The notes under the pieces: model-generated | Databases searched by the model: none | Told to the model about the DNA's origin: nothing | What the model saw: only the letters and a program-made list of their open reading frames with translations | NCBI RefSeq assembly: GCF_014641555.1 | Contig: NZ_BMHY01000011.1 | Span: forward strand, 68,711 to 132,710 | Source: Paenibacillus radicis (ex Gao et al. 2016) | GTDB lineage: Bacteria > Bacillota > Bacilli > Paenibacillales > Paenibacillaceae | Length of the DNA stretch: 64,000 bases | Direction of reading: 5' to 3' | Part shown: positions 8,907 through 14,865 of the stretch, piece by piece | Numbering within the stretch: position 1 is the stretch's first letter | Layout of the letters: the number at the start of each line of letters is the position of its first letter | Position numbers and translations under genes: made by a program

Positions 8907-9485
8907 ATGTTTGAAAAATACAACAACGTGCAGCAAGCGGTATTGCAAACGACGCTGCAAATTATCAATGAGAAAGAGCTTCAGGCTACGTCGATGGCGC
9001 TTATTGCCAAACAATCCGGCGTGTCGACAGGCAGTATCTATCATTACTTTTCCAGCAAGGAAGATATTATAAACGAGCTGTACAAGGGAATTGTAAAATT
9101 CAACGGGGAGTTTGTAACGAGCGGACTCGATACGGATGAACCGGTTCGGATACGTTTTGAGCGTGCTTGGAAAAAAGTATTCGAGCTTTGCATGACCTAT
9201 CCGCTGGGCTTTCAATTTATTGAGCAATATTCGTTCTCGCCCTATATTTATGATTCTTCGAAACTGGAGGCATATGAAGGGGGCTGGTGCGGGCCGTTGG
9301 CAAAGCTGTACGCTGAAGCGATTGGTCAAGGGCTGATGCTGGATATGGAGCCGAAACAGATGGTTCAGATGAATTATGGTTCAATCGTCTATTTGGTGAA
9401 GGGGCATCTCAAAGGCCAGTTCAACCTAAATGAAGAGACGATTCAGAGCGTGATTGATTCCAGTTGGAAAGCAGTAAGCCGATAA
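8907..9485 (+). CDS. TetR/AcrR-family transcriptional regulator
   Basis: 192 residues from the ATG at 8907, chosen because AAGGAGGTG lies 5-6 bases upstream; an earlier in-frame start at 8880 has no ribosome site. The N-terminal helix-turn-helix (about residues 8-55) carries the TetR signature STGSIYHYFSSKEDIINELY. The remainder is an all-helical ligand-binding and dimerisation domain. Identical 19-bp operators in front of this gene and of the following SDR gene indicate that it represses both; AATGAACGTTC-type sites are usual for this family. The ligand is unknown. A short 5-bp hairpin with a T run (about 9498-9520) may end the transcript weakly. Confidence 0.9.
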   Translation: MFEKYNNVQQAVLQTTLQIINEKELQATSMALIAKQSGVSTGSIYHYFSSKEDIINELYKGIVKFNGEFVTSGLDTDEPVRIRFERAWKKVFELCMTYPLGFQFIEQYSFSPYIYDSSKLEAYEGGWCGPLAKLYAEAIGQGLMLDMEPKQMVQMNYGSIVYLVKGHLKGQFNLNEETIQSVIDSSWKAVSR

Positions 9486-9530
9486 TGCGAGGAAAGACTG
9501 CAAGGGAATGCGGTTTTTTCTTTTCAACAA

Positions 9531-9549
9531 ATTAGAATGAACGTTCGAT
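9531..9549. promoter_or_regulatory. Predicted TetR-family operator, copy 2
   Basis: An exact 19-base copy of the operator at 8845-8863, located 57 bases before the SDR start codon. It overlaps a TAGAAT that could be the -10 box. Confidence 0.8.
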
Positions 9550-9606
9550 CTAACCTGATGTGAACTTAATTATTTCAATATGCATTCATCCGAGGAGGAA
9601 AAGAAA

Positions 9607-10425
9607 ATGAGCAAAACAATTTTTATAACGGGTACAAGCAGCGGACTGGGCAAATTGACGGCGATTCATTTTGCGAAACAAGGATGGAATGTAGCGGCAA
9701 CGATGCGTTCCCCGGAGAAGGAAGAGGAGCTGTTGAAGTACGAAAACATTAAATTGTTCAAGCTGGATGTGACGGATGCAGCTCAGGTGAAAACAGCTGT
9801 TGCCGACGCAATCGAAGCTTTTGGTCAAATCGATGTAGTCGTCAACAACGCCGGTATGGGCGCTTATGGGCCTCTGGAACTGGCGGAAGAGGACGCGATT
9901 GATTGGCAGTTTGCAGTCAATGTCAGAGGGCCGATTAATGTCATCCGGGCGTTCCTGCCTCATTACCGTTCCCGGAGGGGCGGAATGTTTATTAATATTA
10001 GCTCGTTAATGGGGCTGACGACAGCGGTACCGACCGGCTCGCTGTACAACATGTCCAAGTTTGCGCTGGAAGGCCTAATTGAGGGGCTTTATTATGAGCT
10101 GAAGCCGTTAAATATTGAGCTGAGACTGATAGAGCAAGGAGGTTCGGCTGGCAACAACTTCAACAGCAGCATCGTTTGGAGCCAAGGGGAAGAGATTACC
10201 GATTATGATGCGATCACGGAAAAAGTGAAGGCAAGCTTCAGCCAAGCACAGAACAAACCGATGGATGATCCGCAAATGATTGTAGATGCGATCTCTTCGC
10301 TAGCTACGGGAGAAAGCAAGAAATTTCGAACGCTTGTTGGTGAGGCAAGCAACGGACTGGTAGCCATGCGCAATTCGATGCCGATTGAAGATTATTTGGA
10401 GACGATTGCTTCTAATTACAAATAA
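9607..10425 (+). CDS. Short-chain dehydrogenase/reductase (SDR)
   Basis: 272 residues from ATG 9607, with GAGGAGG upstream; an in-frame ATG at 9580 lacks a ribosome site. Classical SDR marks in order are GTSSGLG (cofactor, about residues 9-15), LDVTD (about 54-58), NNAGMG (about 85-90), and the catalytic Ser plus YNMSK near residue 150. The C-terminal substrate loop is family-variable. It is an NAD(P)-dependent oxidoreductase in the cytosol of unknown substrate. Shared operators with the upstream TetR gene suggest a small xenobiotic- or aldehyde-responsive module (inference). A strong terminator follows. Confidence 0.88.
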   Translation: MSKTIFITGTSSGLGKLTAIHFAKQGWNVAATMRSPEKEEELLKYENIKLFKLDVTDAAQVKTAVADAIEAFGQIDVVVNNAGMGAYGPLELAEEDAIDWQFAVNVRGPINVIRAFLPHYRSRRGGMFINISSLMGLTTAVPTGSLYNMSKFALEGLIEGLYYELKPLNIELRLIEQGGSAGNNFNSSIVWSQGEEITDYDAITEKVKASFSQAQNKPMDDPQMIVDAISSLATGESKKFRTLVGEASNGLVAMRNSMPIEDYLETIASNYK

Positions 10426-10449
10426 ACAAATAAAGGTTCTGATATTACG

Positions 10450-10493
10450 GCTGCCTGTGAGCGGAATGAAGTTCGCTCATAGGCAGCTTTTTC
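10450..10493 (+). terminator. Rho-independent terminator
   Basis: GCTGCCTGTGAGCG (10450-10463) pairs with CGCTCATAGGCAGC (10474-10487) with one mismatch, followed by a T run. Confidence 0.9.
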
Positions 10494-10603
10494 ATATTTT
10501 CAACCTTTTATTTACAATAAAACCAATCGTTCATAATTCCTCATTAACAATCCCGGCGTACACTTGTCCTTGGTAGGACGAATAAGTCTAAGGGGTGGAC
10601 AAG

Positions 10604-12244
10604 TTGAGCAAAACGATGGATCGCAAGACGTTTCTTTCCTATTTGGGTACCGGAGCAACAGCTCTGGCAGCCGCTTCTGCAGGGCTCGGCGTACTGGATG
10701 GCAAGGCCTCTGCCATGTCGGCAACGGCTGATCATTTGTTTGGATTTGATACGAACCGGGTAAGCGGATATTTTGATCCGATAGCGCCCACTGATGCCGA
10801 CCAGCTTGTACTGCCGAAAAACTTTAGGTACGACGTCGTCGCAGCCTTTAACGACGTGATTAATCCGGAAGGCGAGAAGTTCGGCTCCGGCTGCGATTTC
10901 AACGCATTTTTCCCCATCGAAGGCTCCAACAATCGTGGATTGCTTGTCAACAATCATGAATACAGCACAATCTTCTCGATCGGCCCGGTTCTAAACGATA
11001 AAATGACTGCCGATCAATTGCATAAGAACCTGTACTATCAAGGCATGTCCGTTATCGAGGTGTATCGCGACGAGAAGGGCGTGTGGAAAATGGATACGAA
11101 ATCGAAGTATGCGCGCCGCATTAACGGGTACACGAAATTCGAATTTACCGGTCCGGCTAGAGGAATCTCCGCTTTGAAAAGCGCTGCAACTGCAGTTGGT
11201 ACCTTCGCCAATTGCTCCGGCGGCGTCACCCTTTGGAATACGGTGCTCTCCTGCGAAGAGAACTTTGCGGAGACGGCTGCCGCCTCCGGTTTGACGGAGA
11301 CGCATTACGGATGGGTTGTCGAGGTCGATCCTTTCGACAAATCTTATTTGAAGAAGCATACGGCACTCGGCCGCTTTAATCATGAGAATACCGCTATGGG
11401 ACTGGCGGCAGACGGACGCGTTGTTGTCTATATGGGCGATGATAAGAAAGACGCCTGCGTCTACAAATTCGTCAGCAAAGGCAAATTCGATAAATCGAAA
11501 GGCCGCGCCAACTCAGCGCTGCTTGAAGAAGGAACGCTCTATGCAGCCAACTTGAAGACGGGCAAATGGCAGGCCGTAACTCTGGAGGAAGTAGCCAAGG
11601 CGGTTAAAGGGAAGCCGGAGCTTCAACAGAAATTCAAAACGCAGGGCGACATCGTTACCTATTGCCAGGAAGCGGCGCTGCTTGTTGGCGGAACGCCGAC
11701 GGATCGGCCGGAGGATATCGAAATTTCGCCGTTTGACCACACGATCTTCATCTGTCATACCAATAACGATAATCACGGCAATATTCATGGCCATATTACA
11801 CGTATTTTCGAAGCAGGGAATGACCTCGGCGCTCTGGAATTCGATTTTGAGATTTTTGCGGCAGGCGGCCGTCAATCCGGTTTCAGCTCGCCAGATAATT
11901 TGGCTTTCGATTCGAATGGCCATTTATGGGTCGTTACGGATATTTCCAGCAGCAGCCAAAACAAAGGCATACACAAATCGTTTATGAATAACGGATTGTT
12001 TGTTATCCCGACAAGCGGCCCTGATAAGGGCAAAGCACTTCAATTCGCTTCCGGCCCTGTAGAATGCGAGCTGACAGGTCCGTTCTTCACGCCGGATGAG
12101 CAGACTCTGTTCTTATCCGTACAGCATCCGGGGGAAAACACGAAGGATTTGAGCAATCCAACTAGCACCTGGCCGCACCGTGCAGGCGAAAAAATGGCGA
12201 GATGCGCCGTTGTTGCCGTTAGCGGATTTAAGCTGGGGAATTAA
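10604..12244 (+). CDS. PhoX-type alkaline phosphatase (DUF839), likely Tat-exported
   Basis: 546 residues from TTG 10604, chosen because AAGGGGTGG lies at the right distance; a GTG at 10595 overlaps that ribosome site. The N-terminus DRKTFLSYLG followed by an Ala/Gly-rich hydrophobic stretch resembles a twin-arginine signal, but the pair is Arg-Lys. The PhoX/DUF839 fold is shown by GSGCDFNAFFPI, NNHEYST, a CEENFAE motif near residue 220, GRFNHENTAMG near 255 and a C-terminal QHPGE. The family comprises calcium/iron-dependent phosphomonoesterases acting outside the membrane. It is followed by tatA and tatC, so it most likely travels through that pore, as PhoD does with TatAd-TatCd in B. subtilis. 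TTTACA and TTAACA occur 33 bp apart upstream (10511, 10544), a weak hint of a Pho box. Confidence 0.85.
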   Translation: MSKTMDRKTFLSYLGTGATALAAASAGLGVLDGKASAMSATADHLFGFDTNRVSGYFDPIAPTDADQLVLPKNFRYDVVAAFNDVINPEGEKFGSGCDFNAFFPIEGSNNRGLLVNNHEYSTIFSIGPVLNDKMTADQLHKNLYYQGMSVIEVYRDEKGVWKMDTKSKYARRINGYTKFEFTGPARGISALKSAATAVGTFANCSGGVTLWNTVLSCEENFAETAAASGLTETHYGWVVEVDPFDKSYLKKHTALGRFNHENTAMGLAADGRVVVYMGDDKKDACVYKFVSKGKFDKSKGRANSALLEEGTLYAANLKTGKWQAVTLEEVAKAVKGKPELQQKFKTQGDIVTYCQEAALLVGGTPTDRPEDIEISPFDHTIFICHTNNDNHGNIHGHITRIFEAGNDLGALEFDFEIFAAGGRQSGFSSPDNLAFDSNGHLWVVTDISSSSQNKGIHKSFMNNGLFVIPTSGPDKGKALQFASGPVECELTGPFFTPDEQTLFLSVQHPGENTKDLSNPTSTWPHRAGEKMARCAVVAVSGFKLGN

Positions 12245-12252
12245 TCTATTAA

Positions 12253-12294
12253 AAGCAAGGGGGGACGCTGCCTAGGCGGTAACATCCCCTGCTT
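12253..12294 (+). other. Intercistronic hairpin between phosphatase gene and tatA
   Basis: AAGCAAGGGG (12253-12262) pairs with CCCCTGCTT (12286-12294) with a single bulged A. There is no T run, so RNA processing or stability control is likelier than termination. Confidence 0.5.
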
Positions 12295-12315
12295 AGATAA
12301 AAAGGAGCTGCAGCT

Positions 12316-12564
12316 ATGCCTTTCGGAAATATTGGAATTGGCGGATTGGTATTAATCCTCATCATTGCACTTATTATATTTGGTCCTTCCAAGCTGCCTG
12401 AATTGGGGCGCGCGTTTGGCCGGACGCTTAGCGAATTTAAAGGAGCAACCCGGGGTCTGGTGAACGGCACGGATGGCGACAGGGACTCTGAGCAGGAACG
12501 CGATCGCAAAGAGGGGGAGCCGCAGTTACAGCAGCAGCAAGCTTCGACGGCTGCGGACAAGTAA
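12316..12564 (+). CDS. tatA: Twin-arginine translocase subunit TatA
   Basis: 82 residues. A short N-terminal transmembrane helix (residues 6-22, GIGGLVLILIIALIIF) is followed by the hinge FGPSKLPELGRAFGRTLSEFK and a polar amphipathic tail rich in Gln, Glu and Asp. This is the classic TatA layout. The start has AAAAAGGAG upstream. The stop abuts the tatC ATG (TAAATG), so the two are translationally coupled, with the phosphatase gene 71 bases upstream as the probable cargo. Confidence 0.93.
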   Translation: MPFGNIGIGGLVLILIIALIIFGPSKLPELGRAFGRTLSEFKGATRGLVNGTDGDRDSEQERDRKEGEPQLQQQQASTAADK

Positions 12565-13302
12565 ATGGCGGCTCCGAATGAACAAAGCGTCATTGGGCAT
12601 TTAGAGGAAATGCGCTCCAGGCTGATCCGTACACTGGCCGCATTTCTCGTGTCTATGGCAGCAGCCTTAATCTATGTAAGAGATATTTATCAATGGCTCG
12701 TCCGGGATATGGAAGAGCAGCTGGTGCTGCTTGGCCCTTCCGACGTGATGTGGGTCTATATGATGATCGCCGGAGCCGTCGCTATCGCGGTTACGCTTCC
12801 AGTTGCAGCCTATCAGATATGGCGGTTCGTACAGCCGGCTGTACCGCCCCAAGCGCAGCGCTCAGCGCTTATGCTCATCCCCGGCATCAGCCTGCTGTTT
12901 CTAATCGGGATCTGCTTCGGTTATTTCATTCTGTTTCCGATGGTGCTGCATTTCATGAATGAAATGGCGGCAGGAGAATTTGCTGTGCTATATACGGCGC
13001 AAAAATATTTTACGTTTATGATCCATATGACGGTCCCGTTTGGTTTGCTGTTCGAAATGCCGGCCATCGTCATGTTTTTGACTAAGCTGGGGATTTTGAA
13101 CCCTATCCGGCTTGCCAAAGCGCGCAAGCTTGCGTACTTTGTTCTTTGTATTGTGGCGGTGACGATTACGCCGCCGGATATTTTATCCGACATTATCGTC
13201 ATTGTGCCGTTGTTTCTGTTGTACGAAATCAGCATCTCGATCTCGAAATTCGTATATCGCAAGCAATTGCGGGCGGGACAGCAAAACGAAGTGAGCGGAT
13301 GA
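12565..13302 (+). CDS. tatC: Twin-arginine translocase subunit TatC
   Basis: 245 residues with six hydrophobic helices. Conserved TatC signatures are the N-terminal HLEEMRSRLI (residues 9-18), which forms part of the signal-peptide site, FxxxPAVPPQAQRSALMLIPGISLLFLIGICFGYF in the central helices, FGLLFEMPAIVMFLTKLGI, and AVTITPPDILSDIIVIVPLFLLYEIS. It forms the receptor core of the Tat pore with the adjacent TatA. Order and spacing repeat the phoD-tatAd-tatCd theme. Translation is coupled to tatA. Confidence 0.95.
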   Translation: MAAPNEQSVIGHLEEMRSRLIRTLAAFLVSMAAALIYVRDIYQWLVRDMEEQLVLLGPSDVMWVYMMIAGAVAIAVTLPVAAYQIWRFVQPAVPPQAQRSALMLIPGISLLFLIGICFGYFILFPMVLHFMNEMAAGEFAVLYTAQKYFTFMIHMTVPFGLLFEMPAIVMFLTKLGILNPIRLAKARKLAYFVLCIVAVTITPPDILSDIIVIVPLFLLYEISISISKFVYRKQLRAGQQNEVSG

Positions 13303-13310
13303 ATAACGAG

Positions 13311-13339
13311 TAGACAAATAAGGAATTAAATGGTATGAT
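13311..13339 (+). promoter_or_regulatory. Promoter of the rsgA leader transcript
   Basis: TAGACA (13311-13316), 17 bases, TATGAT (13334-13339). The transcript would start near 13346, just before the small leader ORF. Confidence 0.7.
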
Positions 13340-13372
13340 GCTTTTACTAATGAATGAAGGGAGCTGGTCACA

Positions 13373-13444
13373 ATGACAAACTTTACACTTGGATTGTTAT
13401 ACAACGTCGACAGCTGCCACTCATTCCATCGATCGGATTTTTAA
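13373..13444 (+). CDS. 23-codon leader ORF upstream of two terminators and rsgA
   Basis: A short frame encoding MTNFTLGLLYNVDSCHSFHR plus SDF. It has its own AAGGGAG ribosome site 9 bases before the ATG and a good promoter starting about 27 bases upstream. Two intrinsic terminators follow at 13466 and 13516, before rsgA. I do not recognise the peptide. It could be a true small protein or a leader peptide whose translation controls readthrough into rsgA. There is no run of one amino acid to suggest classical amino-acid attenuation. Confidence 0.5.
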   Translation: MTNFTLGLLYNVDSCHSFHRSDF

Positions 13445-13465
13445 AGTTATTTTCGAGCGACGATG

Positions 13466-13493
13466 AGCCCGGGCAGTATAGTCCGGGCTTTTC
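13466..13493 (+). terminator. Rho-independent terminator 1 in the rsgA leader
   Basis: AGCCCGG (13466-13472) pairs with CCGGGCT (13483-13489) with a 10-base loop, then TTTTC. It lies 22 bases after the leader ORF stop. Confidence 0.8.
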
Positions 13494-13515
13494 TATGTCT
13501 GTTTTGACAGCGCGT

Positions 13516-13551
13516 AGAGTCCGGGCATGCGGAATGTCCCGGGCTCTTTTT
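13516..13551 (+). terminator. Rho-independent terminator 2 in the rsgA leader
   Basis: AGAGTCCGGG (13516-13525) pairs with CCCGGGCTCT (13538-13547) with one G-T pair, followed by five T. The left arm shares GTCCGGGC with the right arm of terminator 1, so alternative pairings between the two hairpins are possible. Confidence 0.85.
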
Positions 13552-13595
13552 GTCGTACCCATCAAACAAACAGACGAAGGAGCTTGATCACAACA

Positions 13596-14690
13596 GTGAA
13601 AGAAAACTTATTAGAGCAATACGGATATACGGAAAACTACGTAAAGAACGTCCTGTCAGATCTGCCGGAGCGACAGCATCAACTGCAGCTGCAGCCGGCA
13701 AGAATAATCGCCCAGCATAAAAACTACTATCAAGCGGCAACAGCTCACGGCGAAATCATCTCGCATCTGGCCGGCAAGTATCTATATGCCAATGATGCCA
13801 TGGGAGGCTTCCCCGCAGTTGGCGATTACGTGCTGGTGAAGCTGACCGAACAGAAGGATCGAGCGGTTATTCATGAGCTGATGCCCCGCAAGACGATGTT
13901 TTACCGCAGGAACAACTTTGACAAAAGCGAATTGCAGGTGTTGGCGGCTAACTTCGATACCGTATTTATTTGTATGGCGCTCAATCGTGATTTCAACCTC
14001 CATCGCTTGGAACGGTATGTCATCATGGCAAGGGAAAGCGGGGCTGATATTGCCATAGTGCTGACGAAAGCGGATTTATGCGATGATCCGGACAGCAAAG
14101 CAGTAATCTGCGAAACCGTGTGCCCCGGGATTCCTATTTACACAGTAAGCGCCCAAGAAAAGAAAGGGCTGGAGCAGCTGCTTCCGTATTTCGGCAAAGG
14201 CAACACCGTTATCGCACTTGGCTCGTCTGGCGTCGGGAAATCAAGCCTGGTGAACGCTTTGTTCGGTGAAGAGGTTATGGAGACATCGGAGGTGCGTGAA
14301 AGCGATGACCGCGGGCGCCATACGACGGTGCACCGTCAAATGATCGTCCTTCCAGGGGGCGGATTGTATCTGGATACGCCAGGGCTGCGGGAGATTGGAA
14401 TCGCGGATGCGGCAGAATCTGTGTCGGAGCAATTTGCTGATCTGGAAGTGCTGCAGACACAGTGCAAATTCAAGGATTGCCGGCATGAGCGGGAGACGGG
14501 CTGCGCCGTTCTGCTTGCGCTGGAGGAAGGAAGGCTAACGCCCGATCGGCTGAGCAAGTATAGGAAGCTGTTGAAGGAATCAGCCTTTGATAAGGTCAAA
14601 AGCCGTTATTTGTATGAGAAATGGCAAGCTTCCAAAGCTTTCTCCAAGCAATTGAAAAAGCAGAAAAAAGGGCGAAAAGAAAAATTCTGA
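13596..14690 (+). CDS. rsgA: Ribosome small-subunit-dependent GTPase RsgA
   Basis: 364 residues from GTG 13596, with GAAGGAGC about 12 bases upstream; a TTG at 13584 is also in frame. An N-terminal OB-fold (to about residue 110) precedes a circularly permuted GTPase: the G4 motif LTKADL comes before G1 (GSSGVGKSSLVNALFG, about residues 208-223) and G3 (DTPGLRE, near 263). A C-terminal zinc finger CKFKDCRHERETGC (near 292) completes the YjeQ/RsgA family. It assists 30S subunit maturation in the cytosol. The gene sits behind two terminators and a small ORF, which suggests regulated readthrough or an undetected internal promoter. Confidence 0.92.
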   Translation: MKENLLEQYGYTENYVKNVLSDLPERQHQLQLQPARIIAQHKNYYQAATAHGEIISHLAGKYLYANDAMGGFPAVGDYVLVKLTEQKDRAVIHELMPRKTMFYRRNNFDKSELQVLAANFDTVFICMALNRDFNLHRLERYVIMARESGADIAIVLTKADLCDDPDSKAVICETVCPGIPIYTVSAQEKKGLEQLLPYFGKGNTVIALGSSGVGKSSLVNALFGEEVMETSEVRESDDRGRHTTVHRQMIVLPGGGLYLDTPGLREIGIADAAESVSEQFADLEVLQTQCKFKDCRHERETGCAVLLALEEGRLTPDRLSKYRKLLKESAFDKVKSRYLYEKWQASKAFSKQLKKQKKGRKEKF

Positions 14691-14705
14691 CTCCACGCTG
14701 TAATA

Positions 14706-14731
14706 AAGCTCCCGCGACGCGGGGGCTTTTC
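14706..14731 (+). terminator. Rho-independent terminator after rsgA
   Basis: AAGCTCCCGC (14706-14715) pairs with GCGGGGGCTT (14719-14728), with a three-base loop and a T run. Confidence 0.88.
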
Positions 14732-14772
14732 TCGTATCGGATGCTGCTTTCCATGCAAATCAAGCTTAACTT

Positions 14773-14815
14773 CGTCCACCTTTTTTAAATAATTAGAATA
14801 TATGAAGCGCTTTCA
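14773..14815 (+). promoter_or_regulatory. 43-bp control element, copy 1 (shared with 48651-48693)
   Basis: The element begins CGTCCACC, continues AT-rich for 22 bases, and ends TGAAGCGCTTTCA. It matches 37 of 43 positions with the element at 48651-48693 with no gaps, and lies 50 bases before the start codon (55 in the other copy). The last 13 bases resemble a CcpA cre site short by one base. The CGTCCACC half could be an activator site, for example for the YesN-type regulator encoded at 47086-48636 (inference). Confidence 0.7.
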
Positions 14816-14865
14816 TACCTGTACACTGGAATTGTTTACAATCAAACGATGAGGAGTGATCAAGC

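Noticed and set aside
10511..10549. TTTACA and TTAACA 33 bp apart upstream of the PhoX-type gene, as a Pho box.
   Set aside because: Only two of the four expected 11-bp-spaced hexamers are present, so it was kept only as a hint.
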